This document shows, piece by piece, positions 45,001 to 54,830 of a stretch of 64,000 nt of DNA. Where the stretch lies: contig NZ_CP036150.1 in NCBI RefSeq assembly GCF_008329965.1, forward strand, positions 372,001 to 436,000. The letters are read 5' to 3'. The stretch comes from Oceanispirochaeta crateris (lineage in GTDB: Bacteria; Spirochaetota; Spirochaetia; DSM-2461). The notes below the pieces were generated by a model, which was given only the letters and a program-made list of their open reading frames with translations, was not told the DNA's origin and made no database searches. The position numbers and the translations under genes are program-made. Each line of letters opens with the position of its first letter. The stretch's first letter is position 1.

Positions 45001-46200
45001 CTTTTCTGCTCATATAAACTTCTTTCTCTGAGGTATGTGAATTTTTGTTTTAAAAAGGGGAAGGTCTATGGTCACCCATAACACCCTGTAGCTTTAGACG
45101 TTTGCTCGCTTCACGCAGAGCCCCCAGAGAGCCTCCGGGCGTTTGAACCGAATACAGTTACCAATTTAGGGTGAATGAAAACTCCTGGCGCCTCCAGCAG
45201 TGATCTACAGATTATTTATAGAGGAGTCTACTTCCGGAATGTTGGATTTTTAATAATTACCCAAACTGAAAACCTCATACCAGGTGAACCCTTCCACCCA
45301 GATCCGTCATCAGAAGGCTTTGCCATCTTCTGCCGGCCCCGGCTTCCAGGGAATATATCCCTTATGGATTGATAAGCCCGTGAGAATTGAATTGGCAAAG
45401 AGGTGAGGGGAGCTGGTGAGGGAAATGATTCAGCCAGCCGCGCCGCAGAGGCTTAAGTCATCCAGGAATAAAAAGTCCCCACCTCAACGGACCGCCACTG
45501 CTCCGCTGAATTTTTTCCCCACTTACTGATTGTTCAAGAAATGAGTATTGTTTCTCCGTACCTTCCACTCCCGCTTTTCAAGCCGGAGCTCCAGGGCTGG
45601 TTCTCTATGGTGCTGCTCCGCAGCCGTCCTTCTGTCACGGCATACGCCGCTCCGGTTCCAGACGTCTGCTCCCGCATCACCATCGGTTTTCACGCCAACC
45701 CCCCGCAAACCGCCGTTCCGGCTTTCCTTTGCGGGCTTTTTCCCGATCGGGACTCGAGGAGCCCTCAGTGCAAACATCCCTGTTTGCCCGGTACTCCCTC
45801 TGGACTTCACGTGTGACATCCCCACTCATAAGGCCGGTCTGGTAATAATCAGTTTTATTTTCCCGGCTATAGGTGAAGAGCAAAGAGGAGCAGCCTCATT
45901 CGTAGGTCTGCTTTCAGCTCGGGCTCCCCCGGACGGCAGCGCTGCAAGGTAGGGTTCATTTATTGATGCCCCCCTCCCGTCCCCCGTTGGGGGAAGTGTC
46001 CGGGTCCGCCCGGCTGAAAGACCAAAGGCAGAACATCTAGGGCAAACGCATACAGCGTCAGAAGGCCAGAGCTTCGCTCCCGCCTCCTTCCTTGCCGCAG
46101 GGTGAGGGATAAAACAGACTCTAACAGAAAGGGACAAGCCCGGTAACCGGCTTCCGATACCGGCTTCGCCGGCCTCTCCAGCCGGAGGGCGTTCAATTTT
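45001..46200. other. Gene-poor, GC-rich stretch, candidate structured RNA
   Basis: No convincing gene is present although several frames stay open because of GC bias. From about 45540 it becomes GC-rich and full of short inverted repeats, such as GCTGC/GCAGC (45614-45626), a CCCGATCGGG palindrome near 45745, and repeated CCGGC/GCCGG stems at 46140-46190. A large structured RNA or a decayed element could explain this. I cannot fold the region exactly by eye. Confidence 0.35.
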
Positions 46201-46449
46201 TTAGATTTTTAAATAGACCTGTGTGGGCGTGTTTTTTTTCCTTTGTTGATATGGTCCTGGGAATTTAGTGCAGGGAAGGGAGAGTCAACTGTTTCAATTC
46301 TTTCATATCCTCTTTATAGACTCGTTTCATACGTTTTATAGTTCTTTATAATTCTATACCTTCTTGACTACATCCTTACATTAAATGAATTCAGAAGGAT
46401 TATAAAAGATTAATAGAGAATTCTGTAGAATTCTCTGGATAGCCATTGT

Positions 46450-47060
46450 TTGTACACCAACCGATGTACCGTCTGTAGCAACCTAACAGCGATAGGGGTT
46501 GGAGGGGAAAGTCCTATCGTTGTGGTGTACCTTCAAAGATGTAATGATAAGGTGATTATGAGAAAATACCGTTGGGGTGTATTATCACAGGACATAAAAG
46601 AGGCCGCATTATATTCCGAAATTTCTACTAAATCAGTTTGCGGTAAATAATCGTATACATGTTTTGAAAAAGACCAAAGAAGAATTAGATCTGTAAGCAC
46701 AAAGGATGCTGGTTTTATTCAGGATTACTATACGATCGATATTGACGGGCTGGCAAAAAATGATCTGGAAAATGCTATCTCTGAAGTCGAAACACCTGCA
46801 TCTCATATCATACGATAAATTGATTGATCCCATGAAATGCTTACCATGGATGAGGATATTTCATATCTTTTTTGATCTATAGCTTCCCTGGCGGCTCGAG
46901 AATCTGTCATAGGTGAGCATGCTGAAAGGGGATTACAAGGAATCATTAGAGCTTCAATTTCCCAAATCATTTCTAAAAAATATAATATGATTCGGAAATG
47001 TGTGCTTGAAAAGCATCCATATGCTCCGGATTTTTCTAGAGAAAAGATATAGATCGAAAA
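46450..47060 (+). pseudogene. Decayed coding remnants left of the prophage
   Basis: Several short open stretches in different plus-strand frames read like protein, for example DAGFIQDYYTIDIDGLAKND and later GEHAERGLQGIIRASISQI. They are broken by stop codons and frame changes. The original family is not recognisable by eye. Confidence 0.35.
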
Positions 47061-47071
47061 TAATTGTAATC

Positions 47072-48787
47072 TCAGTAATCCAACTCTTCCAAAACCCTCA
47101 CACCAATCCAGAATATTCCCGGGCTGAGCCGGACCTTATCCATGCCTGAGTCCGAGAGCATCATGCTGAAGTTGCGGTTGCTCTTGGCCCTCTCGTTATT
47201 CTTCTCGCACCAGGCAATATAGGTCGCGTAGAGCACGCTGGACTGAGTCATGGACTCCTCCTCAAAGACGCAGCAGTCAGTCAGGAACATCTGAATATCA
47301 CTCATCTGATTCCGATATTCTTCGGTGGCATCCTGGATGGCCTCCGGATTGCCCAAACCTTCTTTAAGCCATTTCAGGCAGCCTTCTACCATCCAGGTGA
47401 GAATACCAGGCAATTCCTTCTCCAGTTTCTCAGGCAGTTTCTTATCCTGCTTTTCCTCAGAGAAAGTCACCTCAAATGGTATGAGCTTTATTCGGCGCCA
47501 AATAGCAAAATCCATGCCGCTGATTCTGGGCTTGTGGTTGGTGGCCATCACGATCTTGAAGGTGGGAATAAATTGAAAATACTCCCCATAGAGAAAGCGG
47601 GCGCTGATTATATCATTTCCTGTCAGACGTTTGATCACCGACTCGGCCAGACGACCTCTCTCATCGCTCTCTGTGGCCGAGACAAAGCGAGCACCCTTAA
47701 GCCGGGCGATATCGTTGGTGGCCTGTTCTCCCTTTTTTTGCATAAAAGTCTCTGTCGGTGTGGTCATGGCGTAGTCTCCCATGATTTGAGTAATAACGTT
47801 AATAAAGGTGCTCTTCCCATTCGCTCCGGTTCCATAGAGGATAAACATAGCCTGACTAGACATGTCCCCTGTGAGACTGCAGCCTACAAACTTCTGGACA
47901 AATTTAATCAGTTCCCGTTTTCCATCGAATATGTCTTTCAGAAATTTCTTCCAAACGGGACAGGCTGACTCTGGATCATAGTTTACCGGTGATACTTTGC
48001 TAATGAGCTCCTCTCGATTATGAGCTCTCAGGCGTCCCGTATGGAGGTCAATAATCCCATTGTGGCAGTTGAACGAGTAGATATCTCTGTCAAAATCATC
48101 GGGGCCCAAACGAATGGATGGATCGGCGCGGACTAACTGCAGCATTGAGTCTATTTTCCGAGCGGTAGAACTCCTCCTACTATGGGCAATCATAGCCAGG
48201 GCCTCGTCGGTATTCCAGCAGTCAGCTGCCTTGTCCATCATTGCCTCGATGCTGAGCTTTCCCATCTCAAAGATGGCATTCCGATCATCCACCTTCCAGT
48301 GCCTGACATTCCATATCATCCACATCTTCCAGGGGGCGCAGTAACGGATATCTTCTCCCCAATCCTCAATCATCATACGGGCATTGAAGAAGTCCGAATA
48401 ATTCTCACCTCCCTCAATCCGGTTAGTAGCTAATATTCTTAGAGCCTCCCGCTCAATATGTTTGTTCGCTCCATTTGCAGGAATCTTTGGTTCTTTCCGG
48501 GTTTTCAAAGCTTTGGCATAACTGAGCCAGCGTAATTCAAAGAACCGAATGTCGTCTATTTCTTCGCCTCTTGTCTCATCCAAAAGTTCGGTATAACAGT
48601 TGAACATCAGAGATAAAAGACCATAACACTCATTGAGTCGTCCCTCGGCGGACAAAATCATTATTTCCTTCACATCTTCAGGAAAGGTTCTCTCCTCACT
48701 GAGGGCAATCGTAACGGCGTTACATTCCATCTCCTCATACCGCTTCAGTCGGATCATGAGTTTTTTCAGTTTCATTCTCTCAGCCAT
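47072..48787 (-). CDS. Phage/plasmid primase-helicase, P4/D5 type
   Basis: 571 residues from ATG 48787 with GGGAGGGA upstream; the ATG overlaps the previous stop codon. The SF3-type ATPase has Walker A GTGANGKST (around residue 320) and a long D5-like region before it (YSFNCHNGIIDLHTGRLRAH). The sensor part includes VMATNHKPRISGMDFAIWRR. These proteins start replication in P4-like phages and satellites. It is the last gene of the minus-strand phage run, an unusual place directly behind tail-type genes. Confidence 0.9.
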   Translation of the reverse strand: MAERMKLKKLMIRLKRYEEMECNAVTIALSEERTFPEDVKEIMILSAEGRLNECYGLLSLMFNCYTELLDETRGEEIDDIRFFELRWLSYAKALKTRKEPKIPANGANKHIEREALRILATNRIEGGENYSDFFNARMMIEDWGEDIRYCAPWKMWMIWNVRHWKVDDRNAIFEMGKLSIEAMMDKAADCWNTDEALAMIAHSRRSSTARKIDSMLQLVRADPSIRLGPDDFDRDIYSFNCHNGIIDLHTGRLRAHNREELISKVSPVNYDPESACPVWKKFLKDIFDGKRELIKFVQKFVGCSLTGDMSSQAMFILYGTGANGKSTFINVITQIMGDYAMTTPTETFMQKKGEQATNDIARLKGARFVSATESDERGRLAESVIKRLTGNDIISARFLYGEYFQFIPTFKIVMATNHKPRISGMDFAIWRRIKLIPFEVTFSEEKQDKKLPEKLEKELPGILTWMVEGCLKWLKEGLGNPEAIQDATEEYRNQMSDIQMFLTDCCVFEEESMTQSSVLYATYIAWCEKNNERAKSNRNFSMMLSDSGMDKVRLSPGIFWIGVRVLEELDY

Positions 48788-49077
48788 CAGCGTCCCTCCC
48801 GTCTGATAAAAACCTTCTGTACATCCCCGGGTGCACATTTGTCTCCTGTAAAACGGACCCAAGCCCAGAACCTCCAGTGCCCATACTGATCAATATCCCC
48901 TTCAGACACGGTATAACTGATAATCCCTTCAAGGGAATCTTCGATTAAAGCGGGAAAAGCGCCGTCCGTCCCATCGGGTTTTCTATAACGGATTTGGCAC
49001 TCTACTGCTTCCGACAGGGAACAGCTTGTATGGGTGCGGATAACCAGACTCGATTGCCCGGCGTAGATTCTATTCAT
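48787..49077 (-). CDS. Small phage protein of unknown function
   Basis: 96 residues, beta-rich, with QSSLVIRTHTSCSLSEAVEC and HWRFWAWVRFTGD. It lies between a large tail-type gene and the primase and overlaps the primase start. No family is recognised; the fold may be immunoglobulin-like. Confidence 0.65.
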   Translation of the reverse strand: MNRIYAGQSSLVIRTHTSCSLSEAVECQIRYRKPDGTDGAFPALIEDSLEGIISYTVSEGDIDQYGHWRFWAWVRFTGDKCAPGDVQKVFIRREGR

Positions 49078-49088
49078 ATAAGACTCCT

Positions 49089-50564
49089 TTAAATAGGGGA
49101 TTTAAGATCGATACTGCGGGTGATTCGGCTGTAAATTGTCAGCTCTTCAGAGATATGGGAGGGATAGGGATTAAAAAAGTCCCAAACCGCCCAGCTTTCC
49201 ATGATGGTGATAAAGGAAGAGAGTCGACGGCTAAAGGCGTCTTTCAAATCAAGAATCTCCGCACTCAGCCTCTTGTAAACGGTACTGAGACTCAAAATAT
49301 CCGTAGAGCCAGCTAGGGTCTCGATCAGTCGTATAAGTCCTCTTGAGGCGTTGATCTCCTCAGTCTCCCCCTCATTGTCACTGGATTGTCTCAGATATTC
49401 AGCCTGTTTAAAGAGCACTTCATCAGGCTTGATCCTTCCACTAATCTCCACATTCCAGGTGGTCACCGAGATAAAGTCGAAGTACTGGGAAAGGAGGATA
49501 TCGGGATAGCTGTAAGTGCTGCCGCAAACCTCGGGTGGAGCATCAAAGCTTGAAGGGTAGTGAACCCTCAATTGAGCACCGTCCACCTCATCGAAGTAGG
49601 GATAGTAGTAGTACTTGGCCATCAGTCCAAACCAGAGCTGGTCTCCCGCCGATTGCTGTATATTGACGTTAAAACTTCCGCTCTTCCAGGAGGGGGAGTC
49701 TCCTGTAGGAACATAGAGATTTATAAAAGGAGCGTTGTTGCTCACAAGGTTTACAGGCAGGTTTCCATCATAGAGAACGGGAAAACCACCGGCTTCCCAT
49801 TCGTTCTTATAGGAGTAGTAATAGGGAGTACAGGCTCCGGCTACTGGCAGATCGGGATTCAGTTTCTGAATAGCCATTCCAAGATCAATGGTGGGCATTC
49901 CAGGCTCATCATCAAAGAAGTCATAGTTTCCGGCTCCCACCGAATCAGAACCCAATCGGGGATCGACGGTCACGGGATAGCGTGCCTTCTTCAGCCAGTC
50001 TTCGTCCACCCTAATCATTAGAGCCTTACCGTCGTATTCCAAGTCCCCCCATATCCATCTTCCGGCAGCATCGATGATCTTAGGACGGTAAATATGACAG
50101 AATTTTCCGGTCCTGTACTTCCCATTGTTCCTCTTCCAGTAAAGAGCATAGCTACCTTTTACTTCTCCCATCATACGGGAACCCTTTCTGATCCCCTGCT
50201 TATGAAAGGAAAGCCCCCGGGGTACCTCCAGGGGGATGGGAAAGACTGGCTTTCGTGGAGGGGAGGCCAGCTGTATATCGTACTCTATGTTCCCCGTGTC
50301 CAGACGGCGGAATATATGTTTCCGGTCGAAGCAGATAAGTTCTGTTCGATCCGCTACGGTCTTCACACAGCGAACCTTTTCTCCAAAAATCCCCGTCTCC
50401 ATAATCAGGGTGACCTCTCCATCCCATTTCTCCAGGCTTAAAAGAGGGGTCCTGCTCACTCCCCAGGGACCTCCTCTTACACGGCAGGGCACATCATCAA
50501 AGCTTTGTGTATGAAAAAAACCTGTGGGACTGAAACCTAGACAATGTTTCTTATCAGGTCCCAT
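49089..50564 (-). CDS. Large phage structural protein, likely tail or fibre
   Basis: 491 residues, beta-rich, with YPVTVDPRLGSDSVGAGNYD, an aromatic-rich middle (MAKYYYYPYFDEVDG) and a helical C-terminus. The order in the cluster and the composition suggest a virion protein, perhaps receptor-binding. It overlaps the upstream gene by 11 bp. Confidence 0.6.
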   Translation of the reverse strand: MGPDKKHCLGFSPTGFFHTQSFDDVPCRVRGGPWGVSRTPLLSLEKWDGEVTLIMETGIFGEKVRCVKTVADRTELICFDRKHIFRRLDTGNIEYDIQLASPPRKPVFPIPLEVPRGLSFHKQGIRKGSRMMGEVKGSYALYWKRNNGKYRTGKFCHIYRPKIIDAAGRWIWGDLEYDGKALMIRVDEDWLKKARYPVTVDPRLGSDSVGAGNYDFFDDEPGMPTIDLGMAIQKLNPDLPVAGACTPYYYSYKNEWEAGGFPVLYDGNLPVNLVSNNAPFINLYVPTGDSPSWKSGSFNVNIQQSAGDQLWFGLMAKYYYYPYFDEVDGAQLRVHYPSSFDAPPEVCGSTYSYPDILLSQYFDFISVTTWNVEISGRIKPDEVLFKQAEYLRQSSDNEGETEEINASRGLIRLIETLAGSTDILSLSTVYKRLSAEILDLKDAFSRRLSSFITIMESWAVWDFFNPYPSHISEELTIYSRITRSIDLKSPI

Positions 50565-51102
50565 AAAAGGTGATCTCCCAGTCTATCTGCAGAATGTCGT
50601 TGGCCCCTATATTCACCTCAGGGGTGATCTGGGCATAGGCCAGACATATCCCGGAAGAGGATGCGTTCATAAGGGCGGCCTCATTGATACCTGTGGCATC
50701 CAGGCTGCCTGCGGGGAAGGTGGCCCGATAACAAGCCTTATCATCCGCCGATTCTCCTAAGGTTCCCTTTGTCGCAGGATAATCGTTGTCCATCCCTTGG
50801 CGGGTACCTGTAGGTGTATTGCAGCCTCCCGTATTATCCTTGGGGCTTAGCCCTGTCCAACCGGTTCCCACCTCTATATGGCCGTTTGCACTGTCTACGG
50901 CGGTCATTCCGCCGCCCACCGCCAGGTTAGCCAAGAGGGCATCGCCATAGGTCGTCACCACATTGTGGAAGGTAAAATCATTCAGCTTTCCAGGGAATCC
51001 CAGAATTCTTCGGAAGAGTCCTGGCTTACTCCGTTTGATTCTACCATCAGGGCTCAACACTCTCACTCTAACCCGTCCCTTAGTTCCTAGTCTTTCTTTC
51101 AT
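50554..51102 (-). CDS. Phage protein, probable tail/minor structural
   Basis: 182 residues from ATG 51102, which overlaps the previous stop codon (TGATG). It is Gly/Thr/Ala-rich with HIEVGTGWTGLSPKDNTGGC and a late NDILQIDWEITFYG. It resembles small phage tail-associated proteins but I cannot name the family. Confidence 0.6.
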   Translation of the reverse strand: MKERLGTKGRVRVRVLSPDGRIKRSKPGLFRRILGFPGKLNDFTFHNVVTTYGDALLANLAVGGGMTAVDSANGHIEVGTGWTGLSPKDNTGGCNTPTGTRQGMDNDYPATKGTLGESADDKACYRATFPAGSLDATGINEAALMNASSSGICLAYAQITPEVNIGANDILQIDWEITFYGT

Positions 51103-51563
51103 CAGAACAACCCTATCCTGTCGGCAGTCCATCCCCCTCCCAAAAGAAGAGCCGATCCAATATTCGTAAATCCAAGAACAAGACAGCGACGCTGCAGTCT
51201 TTGTATTTCATACTCTTTTTGTTTTAGGGTTTGCCGTTCCCGTTCTGCCAGAGCCTTGTAATAAGCGGTCTTCCCCGCTTCCTCGGCTACTGCTTCCCTG
51301 GCAGCCTCCCGGCTGGTTGTCTCAATCTCCTCCAGGGCTATTTCCATGATCCCCAGAACTATCTGGGCCACTTCGTCGCGACTGTAGGTATCTTCGGCAC
51401 CGATCCACAAAGCGACCTCCTCCATCGAGAGCATGTCGGGATACAGAGGGATAACGCTCATCGAAATCAGCATCAGGGAGAGAACGAATCTCCTCCCGTT
51501 TCCGGCGGCTGATCTCCTCCAGCTCTTCAAACCTGTTCTGCTCATTCTCATAATCTTCAGCAC
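51102..51563 (-). CDS. Embedded lysis-region protein with signal anchor, coiled coil and C-terminal membrane segment
   Basis: 153 residues from GTG 51563, chosen because AGGAGGAG lies 7 bases before it. The N-terminus has a basic stretch and hydrophobic run (RRFVLSLMLISMSVIPLYP) like a signal peptide. A long helical part (AREAVAEEAGKTAYYKALAE) and a hydrophobic C-terminus (LGFTNIGSALLLGGG) follow. It is read in a different frame inside the 3' part of the next gene upstream, an arrangement known for spanin pairs. Confidence 0.6.
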   Translation of the reverse strand: MLKIMRMSRTGLKSWRRSAAGNGRRFVLSLMLISMSVIPLYPDMLSMEEVALWIGAEDTYSRDEVAQIVLGIMEIALEEIETTSREAAREAVAEEAGKTAYYKALAERERQTLKQKEYEIQRLQRRCLVLGFTNIGSALLLGGGWTADRIGLF

Positions 51564-51702
51564 TGTGACTCTCCTCCTTTTCATTCTCTTGTTCCTCATT
51601 CCAACGGGACCACAGCGCAGTCCCGAGGACGCCTCCCAGAATCCCGGCCAGCACAAAGGCTCCCCGGGTCAGCCATCGTTTAACCTTTATCAGGAAACTC
51701 AT
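51322..51702 (-). CDS. Single-pass membrane protein, lysis-region partner
   Basis: 126 residues from ATG 51702 with GAGGAGGGAG just upstream. One membrane helix (GAFVLAGILGGVLGTALW) is followed by a highly charged coiled region (EEQENEKEESHSAEDYENEQ). The layout is like an inner-membrane spanin. The 3' two-thirds overlaps the embedded frame starting at 51563. Confidence 0.6.
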   Translation of the reverse strand: MSFLIKVKRWLTRGAFVLAGILGGVLGTALWSRWNEEQENEKEESHSAEDYENEQNRFEELEEISRRKREEIRSLPDADFDERYPSVSRHALDGGGRFVDRCRRYLQSRRSGPDSSGDHGNSPGGD

Positions 51703-51712
51703 AACTCCCTCC

Positions 51713-51982
51713 TCATCCACTGCTCCGGCGAGTCAGTATGCTTCCGGCTACCTTTAATCCGACAATGCCAAAGAGCACCATCATCAGCACTGCCAGCCAG
51801 ACCCACTGGCCAATATGTTTATTCACAAGCAACCAGGTCGCTAGGTAAAGACAGAAGGGTTTAAAGCCGAGCATCTTGGAGGGCAAGGCAATCATGCGCT
51901 TCAACAGGATGATAAAGTGATAGCCAAAGCTCATCTCCCATACAGCCTTATCCGACAGTATTATTCCGTCTCTTTCTTTCAT
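51713..51982 (-). CDS. Small membrane protein, holin-like
   Basis: 89 residues with two hydrophobic helices (FCLYLATWLLVNKHIGQW and VWLAVLMMVLFGIVGLKVAG) and a basic tail. Position just before two overlapping lysis-like genes suggests a holin, but there is no sequence motif to prove it. Confidence 0.55.
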   Translation of the reverse strand: MKERDGIILSDKAVWEMSFGYHFIILLKRMIALPSKMLGFKPFCLYLATWLLVNKHIGQWVWLAVLMMVLFGIVGLKVAGSILTRRSSG

Positions 51983-51984
51983 AC

Positions 51985-53496
51985 TTACTCCTCCAAAAGA
52001 TGGACCTGACAGTCCAGGCCCCGGCTTTCGTGATAGTCCAGTACCAGCTTTTCAACCCGGCACAGAACATCTTCTTCCTCCCTTTCCAACAAACACAGAG
52101 AACCAGATCGGATATAAAACAATCCCAGTTCGCTCTTGCCTTTAAAGCGACGCCTCTTTCTGATGCCCTTGGCTAATTGCCTATAGACCCAGTCCTCAGG
52201 ATGAGAGCGGTATACACCATCCACTCCCATGACCTGGTCGTCCGAAAAAAAACGACTGTCTCCGCTTTTGATCCGGATGCCGCAGGTAGCAATCTCATCC
52301 GGATCAGAGTGATAAAAGGCCGCCCCAGGTCGCATCACGATAGGGCGTCCCTTGATAGATAGTTTTTTCAGACTTCCTGCCAGATTACAGTTCAGGTTGA
52401 TCAATGCCTTTTGGCTCTCATAGTTGTAGTGGCTAATGGTCAGTCCCTCAGTGCCATCTGTACCGGATTGGTCATCAGCATCAAAGATTAGATCCGCTTC
52501 CAGCTCTGTTTGGTCTTGGATCTGATCGGCCCAGAGTACGGGGAGCCTCTGATACTCCTCCCTGACTTCATAGTTCGCGGTAAAGGGATAGCTCTCATCC
52601 TGTATGGGACGGCTTCCATCGGGCAGGAAAGGATAGCTGGGAGTCATGTCCGTGTCGTAGCTAACCGGCGGCTCTTCATAGCACCAGAGAAGCTGGAAGG
52701 CCAGTCTCTCGGGGCGGTTCCATTTCAGTCGGATTGAATTGGTATAGGCATCTCCTGCCTCCTCCTCGAGTAGCTCATGAAAGAGGCCGCTTTTCAAAAA
52801 TGAGGCTTCCTCTTCTGTTTCATCCTCCTGGTAGATAGAGCTAGAGAACAGGAGCTTCTTTTCCACCCCTCCTTCAAGCAGAGCCATACAGGATGAAGCT
52901 AAGGCGCATAGCTCGTCCCAGGGATTCCCTGATAAAGCGGCATAGACCAAAGACAGGGGAACAGAACAACTATCCAGATCCTCTGATGACAATCCAGCAC
53001 GGGAGGCGATAAGATGAAGTAGGCTTTTTTCCGGTAGTGCCTTATCGCTCATCACAAGATCGGTAACAACCAGCTTTTCTTCCCAGTTCCGAAGGGCTCC
53101 GAGTCGCTTGATTCGGGTTGGGGTATCTTCTAATACGATAGAGATACGAGTTCTCATGCCACTGACGGTTCTTATAAATCCAGAGTCGTTTACATACAGG
53201 GTAAAGCGGTGGAGAAAACGGCCGCAGTCTCCGGCTGAGAAGAGGATATGAACCTCCCTGTTACTTCCGCTGAGATCATTCAAGACGCCTGATTCATCCA
53301 CAAAGGTGACCCTGGCCGAGACACAGTAGCCGCCAAGAGAATCCCTGTAACTTGTTATGTAGGCCGACTCCACGGCGTCATCAGATAAACGGAGGATTTT
53401 CCCCTCATCATCGATCATTTCCAATACGATAAAGACCGATTCAGTCTTGCGATCCAGGCTCTCCTGTAAGGCGGGGTCCAGGGTAAAAAAAGCCAT
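51985..53496 (-). CDS. Large phage tail-type protein
   Basis: 503 residues, mostly beta with acidic segments. It starts AFFTLDPALQESLDRKTES and ends with ESRGLDCQVHLLEE. GGGAG precedes the ATG. The position after small tail genes suggests a baseplate, hub or distal tail protein. It overlaps the upstream stop by one base. Confidence 0.6.
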   Translation of the reverse strand: MAFFTLDPALQESLDRKTESVFIVLEMIDDEGKILRLSDDAVESAYITSYRDSLGGYCVSARVTFVDESGVLNDLSGSNREVHILFSAGDCGRFLHRFTLYVNDSGFIRTVSGMRTRISIVLEDTPTRIKRLGALRNWEEKLVVTDLVMSDKALPEKSLLHLIASRAGLSSEDLDSCSVPLSLVYAALSGNPWDELCALASSCMALLEGGVEKKLLFSSSIYQEDETEEEASFLKSGLFHELLEEEAGDAYTNSIRLKWNRPERLAFQLLWCYEEPPVSYDTDMTPSYPFLPDGSRPIQDESYPFTANYEVREEYQRLPVLWADQIQDQTELEADLIFDADDQSGTDGTEGLTISHYNYESQKALINLNCNLAGSLKKLSIKGRPIVMRPGAAFYHSDPDEIATCGIRIKSGDSRFFSDDQVMGVDGVYRSHPEDWVYRQLAKGIRKRRRFKGKSELGLFYIRSGSLCLLEREEEDVLCRVEKLVLDYHESRGLDCQVHLLEE

Positions 53497-54356
53497 TACA
53501 GACTCCCTCCTTTAGCTTTTAGGTGTGTAAAAACCCGGACCTTCAGAGGACCGATGATGGTATAGTTAAACTCCCGCCCCCAGATCCCTTTATTATCAGG
53601 AAAACTCTCTTCTCCCTGGTAGATGGCCTCGTTTATGCTAATCTCAAATCGTACTCGCTGACCCTTCTCATAGAACTCCCTGGATTGGATGATGAGGGAA
53701 GCTGAGATCCGCCGCCTCATCATTGAGTAATTTGTATCGACGCAGTCCTTTCGGCGGATCATAAGGGTATGAGTGATGACCTCATCGGAGAAACTACCCT
53801 CCAGGGAGAAGGCTGCTAGATCGGGAATGGTCTCTCCCTCCAGGGAAATCTCATCTCCAGACAGATAGAAAAAGGCCTGATCGGGAAGAGAGGGGGCTCC
53901 TTCCTTACCAAAGCTTCCAGATTGGATGTTCATCCCTTCCAGTACCAGCTTTAAAAGGACAGGCTCAGTCCGTCTGCCCGTAAGGGAGAATCCACGGAGG
54001 ATTAGATCTTCCAAAAGCTGGATAGTCTCATCATAGCTACGCATAAGTGTGAGAGTTGTTACTTCTCCGTCACAGGTCTCCAGTTCATGACAAAAAAGGC
54101 CTTCTGTCTGAGAGACAGGGCCGGATGATGTGATAGTACCGGTAATGAGAAGGAACAAATCAGGAATGATATCCCGGTTCAGCCGGAGGGAGATACTGCC
54201 AATTAACTCGTTACCTAAGTTGATCACCCCGGGGCTGTGGCGACTCTGCCCCAAGGGTTTTAAAGATTTAATCTTCTCCCTAAACTGCAGAGTTTCCCGC
54301 ACATGGGCCAGAGCGGCATAAACTCCATCTCTGCGGACAAGAGAATAGCGAATCAT
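53496..54356 (-). CDS. Phage protein, likely tail
   Basis: 286 residues, beta-rich, with LGQSRHSPGVINLGNELIG and RGFSLTGRRTEPVLLKLVLE. It overlaps the upstream gene by 4 bp. Not recognised further; part of the compact tail module. Confidence 0.6.
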   Translation of the reverse strand: MIRYSLVRRDGVYAALAHVRETLQFREKIKSLKPLGQSRHSPGVINLGNELIGSISLRLNRDIIPDLFLLITGTITSSGPVSQTEGLFCHELETCDGEVTTLTLMRSYDETIQLLEDLILRGFSLTGRRTEPVLLKLVLEGMNIQSGSFGKEGAPSLPDQAFFYLSGDEISLEGETIPDLAAFSLEGSFSDEVITHTLMIRRKDCVDTNYSMMRRRISASLIIQSREFYEKGQRVRFEISINEAIYQGEESFPDNKGIWGREFNYTIIGPLKVRVFTHLKAKGGSL

Positions 54357-54829
54357 TTGATGCGGTCCCTATAAAGGCGAATGGTATAGGTGGCCTCTGG
54401 ATAACCTGGTGCACCTGTCATAGAGAGGGGTGAGACCTGACACTCATCCAGGATAAAGCGGTCTATAAGGGATGATATTGTTTCATCGTTATCCAACCAT
54501 TTCTGGATCAAAGCTGCGTAACGGTAGGCTATAAAGTTCGGGGCGCACCTCTCAAAACGGCATTCCAAGATTAGAAAATACTCTCCCAGTTCAACAAAGG
54601 GATCGCTGCTCTTTTTTTTGACCTCATTCAAGTGAACTCTTACCAGGGGGAGAGGCTTTAACTCCTTTTCATCATAACTGTCTATTACAGAAGAAAAAGA
54701 TTTGATCCAATTCTCACCCTTTTGAGCATTACAAAGACTGACTAGTTCAGGGAAGAAGCCGTTTAAAGATTCAAAGACGGCAAGGTATATCTCTTCTTCT
54801 GGAACGATGATGATCTCTAAATCACTCAT
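54353..54829 (-). CDS. Phage tail-terminator/head-closure-like protein
   Basis: 158 residues. The size, acidic N-terminus and C-terminal beta hairpin GAPGYPEATYTIRLYRD fit tail completion proteins that follow the head-tail connector. It starts 1 bp after that gene. Confidence 0.55.
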   Translation of the reverse strand: MSDLEIIIVPEEEIYLAVFESLNGFFPELVSLCNAQKGENWIKSFSSVIDSYDEKELKPLPLVRVHLNEVKKKSSDPFVELGEYFLILECRFERCAPNFIAYRYAALIQKWLDNDETISSLIDRFILDECQVSPLSMTGAPGYPEATYTIRLYRDRIK

Positions 54830-54830
54830 A

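Noticed and set aside
45523-46196. Several overlapping frames of 60-134 codons on both strands
   Set aside because: All frames are open because of GC bias. None has a convincing ribosome binding site, domain or codon pattern.
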